A stretch of 64,000 nucleotides of DNA from Thraustochytrium sp. TN22 (taxonomy: Eukaryota; Sar; Bigyra; Thraustochytrida; Thraustochytriidae), in the NCBI GenBank assembly GCA_013306675.1, contig JABLUY010000038.1, positions 1 through 64,000 on the forward strand, given 5' to 3'. The position numbers and the translations under genes were made by a program. Positions 1 through 9,837 of the stretch are shown here, piece by piece (the first letter of the stretch is position 1; every line of letters starts with the position of its first letter). The notes under the pieces were generated by a model, which saw only the letters and a program-made list of their open reading frames with translations, had not been told where the DNA came from and made no database searches.

Positions 1-441
1 GAGCGCTGCGCGGCGTCAAGGATTCCAGGCGGGCAGGCAGGCAGGCAGGCAGGGTTCCTCTTCTTTCGGAGATGGACAGCCTTGCCTGCCTCATGTCAGC
101 CAGCCAGTCAGCCACTGGCCATTGGTTGGCTCGGCTAGCTGGAGAGATGATAACAAGATAGAGAGCGAATGTGTGGCTGCGCGGTGCGCCTGCTTGCGGC
201 GGGCGAGCGGCAGGAGCCAGGGACAGGCGCCGGGGGGGCCCTGCGGGAGGAAGCGGCAGCGAGGTGGAGCAGCAGGAGGAGGAGGAGGACTGCTTCACGA
301 CGGCCGCGATCGCCGCTGGCTGGCTGGAGGCTCGGACCCGGAGCTGCCGCCTGGCAGTGGCCGCTCCGTGCTGCCCGGCAGCCGGGAAGGCTTGACTTTT
401 CTTTTCATTCGCTGTCGTGAATCGTCGTGAAAATCCTCAGC
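1..441. other. 5' flank of the acetyltransferase gene, no gene seen
   Basis: No protein of recognisable family is encoded here in any frame. A GGCA tetranucleotide run lies at about 32-54, and short CAGC/CAGT repeats lie at about 98-120. The stretch probably holds the promoter and 5' UTR of the downstream GNAT gene; no core promoter motif is identifiable by eye. Confidence 0.5.
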
Positions 442-1545
442 ATGGACGCTGTGGAAGAGTGGGCCGCGTTCTGCGAGGCGTGCTTCGCGCACAAGAAGGC
501 GGCGCCGTCGGCGGCGTACTTCCGGGACAAGGTGCAAGGAGATCCGTGGTTCAAGACGGAGCACGTGCAAAGGCTGCGCGGCCAAGACGGCGAGCTCCTG
601 GCCACGGCGCGGCTCTTCGCGCGGAGCGTCTGGTGGAAGACCGGCTTTGTGGATGCCTTCGGCGTGGGCGAGGTCTGCGTTGCCCCGGACCATCGCCGCC
701 AAGGCCATGGCCGCCGAGTCATGCAGGCGCTCATCGCCTCAATGAAGGGCAAGCCAGCCTTCTTGCATGCCGGCGATCCTGGCGCACGCGCCCTCTATGC
801 ATCTCTGGGCTTTCGCGTCCTACCAGTACTCCTCTGCGACTTCACCCCTGCCTTGGCGGCCGCCGCCACCACTGGCAAGGCCGCGACCCGCCACTCTCAC
901 GATTCGGACCGCGACGGCGACAAAGACGGAGAGGAACGAGAAAAAGGAGAAAAACAACAACATCTTGCCCCAGTCGTAAAGCGCGTCCAGGACCAGGACC
1001 TCGCCGCCGCCTTGCCAGCCCTGGCGGCCGTCTACGCGGCCTCCGCCTGCAGGACTTCCGGCCAGGTCCGGCGCGACGAGCGCTACTGGCGCGACTGGGT
1101 CGTCCCCGCTTGGAGCCCGTCGCGGCGTGGCGGCGGAAACGACTGTTCGCTCTGGACGCTTGGCAGCCCGACCATTTCGGCGTATCTCTTCGTCTGCCAG
1201 GACCGCGCGGGCCGCGCAGCCACGGGATGTCCCGTCATCGTTGCCGACTTCGCCTGCGTCGAGACGGCACACTCGAGCCCGGGTGCCGCGTTTTTGGCGC
1301 TCGCGCGCGCCGCGACGCCCGAGGGCCACCGTCTGCAAGCCGCCGCCTCCCTCCTCGAGGTGCTGGGCGTCCAGCCGCAGGACGTCCGGGAGACAAAAGA
1401 CGACGGCTGGATGTTTCTTGGTTTCGAGGACAAGGACGAGCGCAAGCGCGAGCGCGAGGGCGAGGGCGAGGGCGAGGGCCAGGCGAACGCGCCATCGAGC
1501 CGCCGCCACCACCATATCTGGATCCCGGCGACCGACGACATCTGA
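442..1545 (+). CDS. GNAT-family N-acetyltransferase
   Basis: Predicted 367-residue acetyl-CoA-dependent N-acetyltransferase; the substrate cannot be told. The first ATG is at 442 (MDAVEEW); the open frame extends upstream only from a GTG at 427. The N-terminal ~150 residues carry the GNAT core: a strand ending GEVCVAP followed by the R-R-Q-G-H-G pyrophosphate-binding loop (around residues 82-92), then a helix and a GDPGARALYASLGFR segment typical of the C-terminal GNAT strands. After this comes a low-complexity linker rich in D, E, K and R. A second half (about 180-330) could be a degenerate second GNAT-like lobe, but I see no second pyrophosphate loop. Near the C-terminus a GGGCGA hexamer repeat encodes an EGEGEGEG run. 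The gene converges on the membrane-protein gene at 1690 with a 144-nt repeat-filled spacer. Confidence 0.8.
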   Translation: MDAVEEWAAFCEACFAHKKAAPSAAYFRDKVQGDPWFKTEHVQRLRGQDGELLATARLFARSVWWKTGFVDAFGVGEVCVAPDHRRQGHGRRVMQALIASMKGKPAFLHAGDPGARALYASLGFRVLPVLLCDFTPALAAAATTGKAATRHSHDSDRDGDKDGEEREKGEKQQHLAPVVKRVQDQDLAAALPALAAVYAASACRTSGQVRRDERYWRDWVVPAWSPSRRGGGNDCSLWTLGSPTISAYLFVCQDRAGRAATGCPVIVADFACVETAHSSPGAAFLALARAATPEGHRLQAAASLLEVLGVQPQDVRETKDDGWMFLGFEDKDERKREREGEGEGEGQANAPSSRRHHHIWIPATDDI

Positions 1546-1554
1546 CTCACAAAC

Positions 1555-1560
1555 CGCCTG

Positions 1561-1592
<32 letters not shown>

Positions 1593-1678
1593 CGCCAAGC
1601 CAGCCAGCCAGCCAGCCAGCCACTCCCTCTCTCTCTCGCTCTCTCGCTCTCTCGCTCGCTCGCTCATTCTCCTCACAC
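1555..1678. repeat. (AGCC)n then (CTCT/CGCT)n simple repeats between convergent genes
   Basis: The whole spacer between two convergent stop codons consists of about a dozen AGCC units followed by a CT-rich tract. Both genes' 3' UTRs must be built from it. Confidence 0.9.
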
Positions 1679-1689
1679 AGCGAGACGCA

Positions 1690-2688
1690 TCAGCCGGGCC
1701 CCGCGTCAAGCACGGCTTGCGCAAGCGCATCCAAATCCGGACGCAGGTCGCGCCGGTGCAGAACATTGGCGTGCCAGTGCCAGAGGAGCGGCGTGATGAC
1801 CCAGGCCGCCACGACGTCGGCCGTGTAGTTGCGGCGTGTCATGATGAGCAAGGCGGACTGTAGCGCGCACAGCAGCACGAGCGCGGCCGTCAGCACGTGC
1901 GTGCGGCGCGGCGAGATCCAAAACGCGGACTCCGCGTAACAGTGCACGGTGAAGACCAACACGAGCATGAAGAGCACGTGACTGGAGAACATGAGGTCGC
2001 CGCAGCTGTGGCGCCAGCTCGGCACCGTGTAGAAGCACTGCGCCAGCGTCGGCTTGAAGCGCTCCGGCTGCGCCCCACTCAGGCAGTGGTCTGGCCCGCC
2101 CGGCACCGAGGTCGTCAGGTACAGCGCGGCACGCAGCGCCTGGCCCAGCGCGTACACGGAGGTGGCACGCAAGACTACGTTGACCATGTGCGGCTTCGGG
2201 TTGCGCGTGCCAGCCGACGCATTGTTCACAAAGAGCGCCGCCAGCATGGCGCCCGCCACGCCGCACGCCACGAGCAGCGGACTCTCGCCCAGCACCGAGC
2301 CAGCTGCGTGCGCATCCAGTGCCGGCAGCACGCTGTACCCCAAATCCGGTAGCCGCTGCGTCGCCATGTCACCAGGGTACAAGAGAAGCGCCAGGTTCGC
2401 CAGCACCACGCCCACGCCGTAAAGGAGGAAGACCAGGTTGCGGGCCAGCAGGTGCCACTGCTTGCGCACAAGGTAGGCCTCCTCGCGCAGGCGCCACCGC
2501 AGGCCGCCGCTCACGGCCAGCGCCTCGCTCACCGCCGTGCCGCCGTCCGTAAACAGCGTCGTCACGCTGCACACGCTCTCGCCGCGCTCCACGCCGCGCC
2601 GTCGCGCCAGGCGCGCGCCCACCTCGGTCTCGTCCTCGCCCTCGTACCCGGCCAGCAGCGGGTTGCGGGACCCGGCCAGGCTGCCCAT
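1690..2688 (-). CDS. Sphingomyelin/inositol-phosphorylceramide synthase-like membrane protein
   Basis: A 332-residue, multi-pass protein (about six hydrophobic segments from residue 80) of the PAP2-like, sphingomyelin synthase family. These enzymes move a phospho-headgroup onto ceramide in Golgi or plasma membrane. The four family motifs are recognisable in order: LPDLGY near 113-118 (D1), an RATSVYAL...TTSVPGG block near 174-198 (D2), SCGDLMFSSHV at 228-238 (D3, with His237), and NYTADVVAAW at 287-296 (D4, with Asp291). The catalytic triad of characterised members is His-His-Asp. Here the D4 histidine is asparagine (Asn287, codon AAC), and the D3 SGHT is SSHV. It may therefore be an inactive paralogue or use altered chemistry. 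ATG at 2688 is the only sensible start. It shares a 263-nt divergent promoter region with the aldolase gene. Confidence 0.75.
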   Translation of the reverse strand: MGSLAGSRNPLLAGYEGEDETEVGARLARRRGVERGESVCSVTTLFTDGGTAVSEALAVSGGLRWRLREEAYLVRKQWHLLARNLVFLLYGVGVVLANLALLLYPGDMATQRLPDLGYSVLPALDAHAAGSVLGESPLLVACGVAGAMLAALFVNNASAGTRNPKPHMVNVVLRATSVYALGQALRAALYLTTSVPGGPDHCLSGAQPERFKPTLAQCFYTVPSWRHSCGDLMFSSHVLFMLVLVFTVHCYAESAFWISPRRTHVLTAALVLLCALQSALLIMTRRNYTADVVAAWVITPLLWHWHANVLHRRDLRPDLDALAQAVLDAGPG

Positions 2689-2951
2689 GGCGAGCGAACC
2701 CGGGACGGCCGCCCCCGCCTCGCGCCTCGCGCCCGCGCCGCGCCGCGCCGCGCCGCGCCGCGCGAGCCGCCGCGCGCTTGCCGAGCCTGAGGTATCTTGT
2801 CGGTCTGGACGGGACTTCCTTCCAGCCCTGCCCGCCCTGGATGGATGGGATGGATGGATGGATGAAGAAGGATGACGCAGAACCGCCCTCGGCGCTCCGC
2901 TCCGCCTGGCTGCCAGGCTGCCTGCCTTTGCCCGGCGGCGCCGGCGCCGTG
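2689..2951. promoter_or_regulatory. Divergent intergenic region with GCGCC and GGAT repeats
   Basis: Lies between the start codons of the synthase-like gene (-) and the aldolase gene (+), so it should contain both promoters. It holds a (GCCGC)n run near 2738-2763 and an ATGG minisatellite near 2840-2865, which also supplies three in-frame ATGs (2841, 2850, 2862) upstream of the preferred aldolase start. Confidence 0.5.
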
Positions 2952-4109
2952 ATGGACCTGCGCGCCGACCACGTGAGCGGGGCGCTGCCCGAGGTGCTGA
3001 GCGCGGTCTTCGAGGCGCTGGGCCCCCAGGCCGGGTCGGCGCCCTCCTACGGCGCGGACGAGGCGTCGCGGCAGGCCGCGGACCGCCTGCGCGAGGTCTT
3101 CGAGGACGAGTCCGCGCAGGCGCTCCTGCTCACCAACGGGACGGCGTGCAACGCGCTGGCGCTCGCTTGCGTGTGCCCTCCCTTTGGCGCAGTGTTGTGC
3201 TCGGAGAGCGCGCACATTCTCACGAGCGAGTGCGGCGCCCCGACCTTCTTTACGGGCGGTGCCCAGCTGCAAGCGCTGCCTTGCGACGCAGAGGGCAAGA
3301 TCGACCCTGCTGCCCTGGCCACCGCGCTGCAGGCCAACAAGGGCAGCCCCCGCTTCCCGCACGCCGTCGAGCCGCGCGTGCTCTCCATTACGCAGCCCAC
3401 CGAGGCGGGCGGCGTGTACTCCGTGGAGGAGGTCACGGCGCTGTGCAACCTGGCGCATGCGCATGGGCTGCGCGTGCACATGGACGGCGCGCGCCTCGCG
3501 CATGCAGTAGCGGCGCTCGGGCGCCCGCCGCCCGCCGCGCTCACCTGGCGCGCTGGCGTCGACCTGCTCTCGCTCGGCACCACCAAGGGCGGCACGCTCT
3601 GCTGCGAGGTGCTCCTGCTCTTCGCGCCCGTGGCGTCGCTGGCGCGCGAGGCGCACCTGCGCTGCAAGCGCGCGGGCTTGCTCCTGGAGAAGCAGCGTTT
3701 CCTCGCTGCGCAGCTCCTTGCCTTCCTCAGGGACGACCTCTGGGTGCGTGCCGCCGAATACGCCAACCGCCAGGCCGTGCGCCTCGCCGAGGGCATCGCG
3801 AGCGTGCCGGGCTGCACCGTATTGCGCAGGCCGGCCGTTAACCTTCTCTACGTCGAGATGGCGCGCCCTTTGCTCGAAGCGCTGCAGGCGGGGGGCGTGC
3901 AGCTCTCGCTGCAGGCGGGTTCTGGCATCACCCGCGGCGAGCCCAGCGACCCTGTGCGCTTTGCGCGCTTTCGAATGTGCACGCACTGGGCGCTCACCGA
4001 AGACGCTGTGGATGGTGTCCTCGAAATCCTTGCCAGTGCTGCCGTCGGTCTTGCGGCTGAAGCAGCAGAAGAAGATGATGATGAGGATGAGGGGGATGAA
4101 AATGAAGCA

Positions 4110-4144
<35 letters not shown>

Positions 4145-4172
4145 AGAAGAAGAAGAAGAAGCATCGCCATGA
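2952..4172 (+). CDS. Low-specificity threonine aldolase (PLP-dependent)
   Basis: A 406-residue fold-type I PLP enzyme of the threonine aldolase/beta-eliminating lyase family, which cleaves L-threonine or allo-threonine to glycine and acetaldehyde. The ATG at 2952 gives MDLRADHVSG, matching the conserved start IDLRSDTVT of the family; in-frame ATGs at 2841-2862 could add 30-37 residues, and the frame opens at a TTG. Visible landmarks are the active-site loop TNGTACN (61-67), His88, the cofactor aspartate in HMDGAR (Asp178) and the Schiff-base lysine in LGTTKGG (Lys212). The last 45 residues are an unusual Asp/Glu tail with an 11-Asp run encoded by a GAC repeat, outside the catalytic domain. 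It converges on the DDX41 gene with a 145-nt gap. Confidence 0.88.
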
Positions 4173-4317
4173 TTCTCAAAGGCTGGCACAGAAGAAATCT
4201 GGTTGGTTAGTGTTAGATGGTGGTACTGGTACACGCATTGACATTCATGGAGACACGCGCGAGCGCACGCATGCATCATACACAGATACACAAGAACAAA
4301 AAAAAAGGCAATCGCGC

Positions 4318-6252
4318 TCAGTAGTCGCCGCCAAAGGCCGCACCGCCCACGACGTCGCGCGAGGAGGCCTGATCCTTGCGCATCTTGGCGGCCAGCGCAG
4401 GGCAGACGGTGATTTGGTGGCCGAGGCCGCCGCAGTATGCGCACGAGGTGTCAGAGGCGTCGGCGCCAGCCGCGCCGGCCGCCGCAGCCGAGACGTACTC
4501 GGTCGGGTCGTCCAGCTGTGCCAGCACGGGCGGAATGCGCTGCTTGGCCTCCTTGAGCAGGTGCTTGAGGTCCAGCAGCACCGAGGTATCCGTGGCGCTG
4601 TTCAGAAAGGTCGTGGCCACGCCCGTGCGGCCGCCGCGGCCCGTGCGACCGATGCGGTGCACGTAATTCTCGATCTGCTGCGGCATATCGAAATTGATCA
4701 CGTGCTGGATGTTCTCGATATCGAGGCCCTTGGCCGCCACGTCTGTGGCCACCAGCACGTCCTTACGGCGCGCCTTGAAGTCGCGCAGGCCCTGCGTGCG
4801 GTCTTCCTGCGACTTGTCGCCGTGAATCGCCACGGCCTCCACGCCCTTGAGCAGCAGGTACTCGTAGATCTCGTCCACGTCCTTTTTGTTCTGCGAAAAG
4901 ATCACCACGGGCGGCGGCGTCTTCTGCAGCGTCTGCAGCAAGTGCGGGATGCGCGCCTCGTCACGCAAGACGTCAATCTCCTGGATCACATTCAGATTCG
5001 CGGCGCCCGCACGGCTCGCGTTCACCGTGATGGGCTGCACCAGCGAGGTCTGCGCGAACTCCACGAGGCGCGTCGGCATGGTGGCGCTAAAGAGCAGCAT
5101 CTGCCGCTGCAGCCGGCAGTACCCAAGCACGGTCTGCAGCTCCTCGTCGAACTCCGAAATCATGCGGTCGCTCTCGTCCAGACACACATAGCGGCAAATG
5201 TCCAGGTTTAGCTGGTTGTACGAGAGGAAATCGATGATGCGGCCGGGCGTGCCCACCACCACGTGTGCGCCGTCGCGCGCGTACGCGCCCAGCTGCTCGC
5301 GCTTGTCCTGGCCGCCTATAGCCAGGATTGCGCGCAGCGGTGGGAACTTGTCGTCGCGCAGCGCCGCGCACTGCTCCTGCAGCACCTCGAACGTCTGCGT
5401 CTGCAGCTCGCGCGACGGCCCCATGATGATGCCCGCCGGGCCTTCGCCGCCCTGCAGCGGCTCGCGCAGCTCCATACCCAGCGCGAGCAGTACCAGCGGC
5501 AGCGTGAACGTCAGCGTCTTGCCTGACCCGGTAAAGGCGATGCCAATCATGTCGCGCCCGCTGAACGCAACCGGCAGGCCCTGCATCTGGATCGGGGTCG
5601 GCCGCTTGATGCCCTTATTCTTGAGCATGCGTACGATGGCCCGCGGAATGCGCATCGCCCAAAACGAGTCAATCGGCGGCGGGATGTCGTCCCCGTTCAC
5701 CAAGATGTGGTTCTCCGTGCGCAGCCGCTTGCGCGTCTCCTCGTCCATGCCGCGCATGCGCCGCGTCGGCCGCCACCCGGTCTCCAGCCGCTCCGTGAAC
5801 TGGGTGCCCTTGGCGCGCTCCTGCGCCGACGCCAGCGCCACCTGCTGCGCCTTGACCGTCGCGAGGAACTTGGCCTCCTCCGCCTCGCGCCGCTCTGCCT
5901 CGTAGTTCGGGTTCGCGCGCAGCTCCCTGGCCAGCGCCACCAGCGACTTGCCCTTTTGCTGCTGCTGCTCCGCCTCCGCGGCCTGCGCCTGCGCCTGCGT
6001 CTGCGCCTGCTCTACCGCCCGCTCGCCGCCTTCGCGCGCCGCCTTGGCCCCCGCCTGGCCATCCTCCTGCGCCGCCGCCGCCGCCGCCGCCGCCGCCTCC
6101 CCGTCCCGCGCCAGGCCCACGTCGCCGCCGCCCACCGAGCGCCGCGCCACCGCCGCCGTCGACCCGCCCACCACGGCGCGCCGCGACCGCTCCGCCGCGC
6201 GCTTGCGCTGCCGCGCCGCGGCCGTCGTCACCACGCCCGCGTCCGCCTCCAT
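4318..6252 (-). CDS. DDX41: DEAD-box RNA helicase DDX41 (Abstrakt) homologue
   Basis: A 644-residue ATP-dependent RNA helicase; DDX41 works in spliceosome-associated RNA remodelling and, in animals, in DNA sensing. The low-complexity N-terminus (Ala/Gln-rich to about residue 100) is followed by the DDX41-type Q-motif region (PTPIQMQG), motif I AFTGSGKT, PSRELQTQT, TPGRIID, motif II, SAT, and HRIGRTGRGG (motif VI). The diagnostic C-terminal zinc knuckle CAYCGGLGHQITVCP is present, which separates DDX41 from other DEAD-box proteins. Motif II reads Asp-Glu-Ser-Asp (359-362) instead of DEAD. Length is close to the ~620 residues of animal DDX41. It is head-to-head with the dynamin gene across 1.2 kb. 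Confidence 0.93.
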   Translation of the reverse strand: MEADAGVVTTAAARQRKRAAERSRRAVVGGSTAAVARRSVGGGDVGLARDGEAAAAAAAAAQEDGQAGAKAAREGGERAVEQAQTQAQAQAAEAEQQQQKGKSLVALARELRANPNYEAERREAEEAKFLATVKAQQVALASAQERAKGTQFTERLETGWRPTRRMRGMDEETRKRLRTENHILVNGDDIPPPIDSFWAMRIPRAIVRMLKNKGIKRPTPIQMQGLPVAFSGRDMIGIAFTGSGKTLTFTLPLVLLALGMELREPLQGGEGPAGIIMGPSRELQTQTFEVLQEQCAALRDDKFPPLRAILAIGGQDKREQLGAYARDGAHVVVGTPGRIIDFLSYNQLNLDICRYVCLDESDRMISEFDEELQTVLGYCRLQRQMLLFSATMPTRLVEFAQTSLVQPITVNASRAGAANLNVIQEIDVLRDEARIPHLLQTLQKTPPPVVIFSQNKKDVDEIYEYLLLKGVEAVAIHGDKSQEDRTQGLRDFKARRKDVLVATDVAAKGLDIENIQHVINFDMPQQIENYVHRIGRTGRGGRTGVATTFLNSATDTSVLLDLKHLLKEAKQRIPPVLAQLDDPTEYVSAAAAGAAGADASDTSCAYCGGLGHQITVCPALAAKMRKDQASSRDVVGGAAFGGDY

Positions 6253-6462
6253 CCCTGCCGCGCCGCCGCTGCCGCCCCGAAGCGGACTGCCGCCGCAGGG
6301 CCGGCGCGCTCCGCGTCGCAGCGCTGGAGGGCGACCGCGCGACCACGCTCGCGCCTGCCGCGCTCGTCATGGCGGCCACGACGCTCGCGGCGCTCGCCGG
6401 GTACGAGGAGCTGGAGACTAGCGCAGCGAGGGCGAGGGCGAGGGCGAGGGCGAGGGCGAGGG

Positions 6463-6494
<32 letters not shown>

Positions 6495-7495
6495 ACGACG
6501 ATGGCGAGAGACCCGCGAGGCCTGCTGAGCCCAGCTCGGCGCAGGGCAAAGTTCGCAACGCGAACTTCGTCGCCGTGGCCGCGGAATGCAAAAGAACCAC
6601 GCATCCTCGCGCGTCCGAGGTTGGCACGCGAGGCCACACAGGCTCGCACAGCAACGATTGGCCAGGGTGTTCGCCGGCTGGCCCGGCCCCAGCGTGGAGA
6701 ACCTGAGGTCGCGAAGGCGACGGGACGCGCCTTCGCGAGCCGTCGCACGGCCTCGGTCGCATAGCGCCCTCATCGAACGTGGCAGCCCCACGTGGCAGCC
6801 CCACGATCGATCTGGACGCGTGGACCTAGCTCGTGGCATCGCTGACACGCTCGCCGCTCGCGTCGCGTTCACGACTGCACTCCCCATGCCTCGGCTCCGA
6901 TCGATGAATGCAGCACGGCTCTGTCTGTCTGTCTACTACAAAGCCAAATAACCGCCGCAAATTCGAAAATAGGCCTCGTTCCTCGGATCGCCGCGCGGCA
7001 CTCCAGAATCGCATCAGCGGTGGCAGCGTCGACTTCTACGCGCGCGCGCGCGAGGCAGCGCAGCGAGGCGCAGCTAGCTGCCCGGCCGCCCGGGCAGCCT
7101 GCGGCGCGCGCGGCTCGGCGCGCGGCTCGGCTCGGCTCGGCCCGGCGTGTTTACCCGCCTGGCCGCCTGCCTGCCTGCCTGCCTGCCTGGCCGGTCACCC
7201 ATCCCCAACTCCTCCGGCCACCCGCGCGTCGGCGCGCGCGAGCGGCGCGGCTGCAGGGCGCGGCGGGCGCTGCCCGCCCCGGCGGCTTGCGCGCGCGCGT
7301 CTAGACCCCGGCCCGGGCCGGCGGACGCTCGCTCGCTCCCTCGCTCGCGGAGGCGAGGCGCAGGCGAGCGGCGGTGAGGCAGGCCAGGCCAGGCCAGGCC
7401 AGGCCGAGCCGAGCCTAGGTTAGAGCGCACGGTTACTAGCTGGCTAGTGCGGCCACTGTCTATCTGTCTGTCCGTGAAGTGAAGACTTGGCCAGG
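6253..7495. promoter_or_regulatory. 1.2 kb divergent spacer with (GGGCGA)n and (GCCT)n
   Basis: No convincing gene. About ten GGGCGA hexamers occupy 6427-6487, just upstream of the DDX41 start. Further on are CG-rich runs near 7040-7150, a (GCCT)n tract at about 7166-7192 and GGCCA pentamers near 7380-7405 before the dynamin ATG. Both promoters should lie here. The stretch 6540-6960 is less biased and shows nothing recognisable. Confidence 0.5.
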
Positions 7496-9799
7496 ATGGA
7501 GGGCCTCATCCCGGTGGTGAACAAGCTGCAGGATGTGTTCAACACGATCGGGTCGCGCAAGGTGTCGCTGGACCTGCCGCAGATCGTGGTGATCGGCAGC
7601 CAGTCGTCCGGCAAGAGCTCGGTGCTGGAGAACATCGTGGGGCGCGGCTTTTTGCCGCGCGGGTCGGGCATCTGCACGCGGCGGCCGCTGGTGCTGCAGC
7701 TGTACCACACGGAGGACGGTGAAGAGTATGCGGAGTTCCTGCACGTGCCGAACAAGCGGTTCACGGACTTTGACGACGTGCGCCGCGAGATCGAAAACGA
7801 GACGGACCGCGAGACCGGCAAGAACAAGGGCATCAGCAACAAGGCGATCCGCCTGCGCGTGTACTCGCCACACGTGCTCAACTTGACGCTCGTGGATCTG
7901 CCAGGCATCACCAAGGTGCCGGTGGGCGACCAGCCGAGCAACATCGAGGAGCTCATCCGCGAGATGTGCCTCGAGTACGCGAGCAATCCGCTCAGCATCA
8001 TCCTGGCCGTCTCGCCGGCCAACGCGGACCTGGCCAACAGCGATTCGCTCAAGATGGCCCGCGAGGTGGACCCGCAGGGCGACCGCACCATCGGCATCCT
8101 CACCAAGCTGGATCTGGTCGACGAGGGCGTCGACGTGCTGGACGCGCTCAATGGCAAGGTGATTCCTCTCAAGAAGGGCTATATTGGCATCGTCAACCGC
8201 AGCCAGGCGGAGATCAATGCCAACACCTCGCTGCTTGACCTGCGCAAGAAGGAGCGCGCATTCTTCCTCAACCATCCCAGCTACCGTAGCGTGGCGTCCA
8301 AGCACGGCACCGAGCACTTGACCAAGACGCTCAACGCCATTCTGCTCACGCACATTCGCGAGCACCTGCCGGAGCTCAAGGCCAATGTCCAGCGCCAGCT
8401 GCGCGATGTGGAACGCGAGCTCGGCTCGCTCGGCACCGAGCCGGTCGACTTCACCGACAAGACGTCCGAAGGCCAGCTCATCCTCGGTCTGCTCAGCAAG
8501 TACTCGACGCACTTTGTGGACTCCATCGAGGGCCGCGCTCGAGGCGGCCCGGAGCGCGCCTCGCGCGCCACCGACGGCCTCTGCGGCGGGGCGCGCTTGG
8601 CGCGCGCCTTCAAGTCATTTACGGAACGCCTCATGCAGGTCTCCGCGCTGCAGAACCTGTCGGACGGTGACATTGGCACAGCCATCCTCAACGCCACGGG
8701 CCCGCGCCCGAGCCTCTTCGTCCCGGAGCTCTCCTTCGAGATCCTCGTCAAGCGCCAGCTCTCGCACCTGCGCGAGCCCTCGCTGGGCTGCGTCACGGAG
8801 GTCTTTGAGATCCTGCAGGAGGTCGCGGACCAGGCCTCCTTCCCGGGGCTTGCGCGCTTCAAGTACCTGCAGGACCGCGTGCTCGAGGCCGTCCAGGGCA
8901 TGCTCTCCGACAGTCTCGGCCCGACGCAGGAGATGATCGAGAATCTCATTCGCATCGAGCAGGCCTTCATCAACACTAGCCACCCGGACTTTTCCAACAA
9001 GCTCAGCCTCATCCGCAACATGCCCTACACTGCCTCGGAGAATGCGCTCGACGGCTACGTCGGCGAGCCCGCGCGCCCCTCAGACTCCGCCTCCTCGGTC
9101 GCCTCGCTCTCCTCGGAGCCCATGCGCAACTCCCTCCCGCCCACGCATCCGCGTGCCAAGACCTACTCGCTCGACCTCGACGGCGTGCCTGGCATGGACA
9201 CCGACGCTGCCACCGCCGAGAGCGGTCTGGTTGGCAGCAACAGCCAGGACGACGAGGAGGTGCTCGGCGCTGCCGAGGCGGTGCCGGAGCGCAGGACCAA
9301 CTTCATGTCCTTCATCTTCAACGAGCGCGTCAACTCCGGCTCCGCCGGCTCCGGTGCCGCCTCGGCCGTCGCCTCGGCGCCCGGCGGTACGCGCTCGCAC
9401 CGTCACTCCTCCACCTCGAGCCGCTTCGTCTCTTCCTTTACCAAGAGCGCCACCATGCTGCACAACGAGGGCGGCTGGAGCGACTCCTATGAGGCCGAGG
9501 CCGAGGCGGATGCGCAGATTCGCATCATCAAGCGCCTCATTGAGACCTATCTCAACATTTCGCGCGCCACCGTCCGCGACCTTACGCCCAAGACCATCAT
9601 GTTCTTCCTTGTCAACCACATCAAGGAGGGCATCCACACCGAGCTCATCCGGAAGCTGTACAAAGAGGAGCTCTTCGACGACCTCCTCAAGGAGGACGAC
9701 CAGGTCGCCCTCGCGCGTTCCAACCTCAAGGAGACCGCCCACCTCTTGCGCCGCGCGCTCTCCATCCTCACCGAGGTGCGCGAGTACAAGCTCGCATAA
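7496..9799 (+). CDS. Dynamin-related GTPase (DRP1/Vps1/Dnm1 type)
   Basis: A 767-residue large GTPase that would assemble into membrane-scission helices on mitochondria, peroxisomes, vacuole or trans-Golgi. The ATG at 7496 (MEGLIPVVNKLQD) is the family start; a TTG nine bases upstream merely extends the frame. The GTPase domain has GSQSSGKSS (G1, 34-42), DLPGITKVP (G3) and TKLDLVDEG (G4). It is followed by the middle/stalk domain with the LCGGAR segment, a Ser/Ala/acidic variable region (roughly 520-660) and a C-terminal GTPase effector domain (about 670-767). There is no PH or proline-rich domain, so it belongs with the organelle-fission DRPs rather than classical dynamin. The variable region sits where DRP1 has its phosphorylated B insert. 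Confidence 0.93.
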   Translation: MEGLIPVVNKLQDVFNTIGSRKVSLDLPQIVVIGSQSSGKSSVLENIVGRGFLPRGSGICTRRPLVLQLYHTEDGEEYAEFLHVPNKRFTDFDDVRREIENETDRETGKNKGISNKAIRLRVYSPHVLNLTLVDLPGITKVPVGDQPSNIEELIREMCLEYASNPLSIILAVSPANADLANSDSLKMAREVDPQGDRTIGILTKLDLVDEGVDVLDALNGKVIPLKKGYIGIVNRSQAEINANTSLLDLRKKERAFFLNHPSYRSVASKHGTEHLTKTLNAILLTHIREHLPELKANVQRQLRDVERELGSLGTEPVDFTDKTSEGQLILGLLSKYSTHFVDSIEGRARGGPERASRATDGLCGGARLARAFKSFTERLMQVSALQNLSDGDIGTAILNATGPRPSLFVPELSFEILVKRQLSHLREPSLGCVTEVFEILQEVADQASFPGLARFKYLQDRVLEAVQGMLSDSLGPTQEMIENLIRIEQAFINTSHPDFSNKLSLIRNMPYTASENALDGYVGEPARPSDSASSVASLSSEPMRNSLPPTHPRAKTYSLDLDGVPGMDTDAATAESGLVGSNSQDDEEVLGAAEAVPERRTNFMSFIFNERVNSGSAGSGAASAVASAPGGTRSHRHSSTSSRFVSSFTKSATMLHNEGGWSDSYEAEAEADAQIRIIKRLIETYLNISRATVRDLTPKTIMFFLVNHIKEGIHTELIRKLYKEELFDDLLKEDDQVALARSNLKETAHLLRRALSILTEVREYKLA

Positions 9800-9837
9800 C
9801 GAGACCAGGAAGAACGTAATGAGTTTCTGATTGATGA

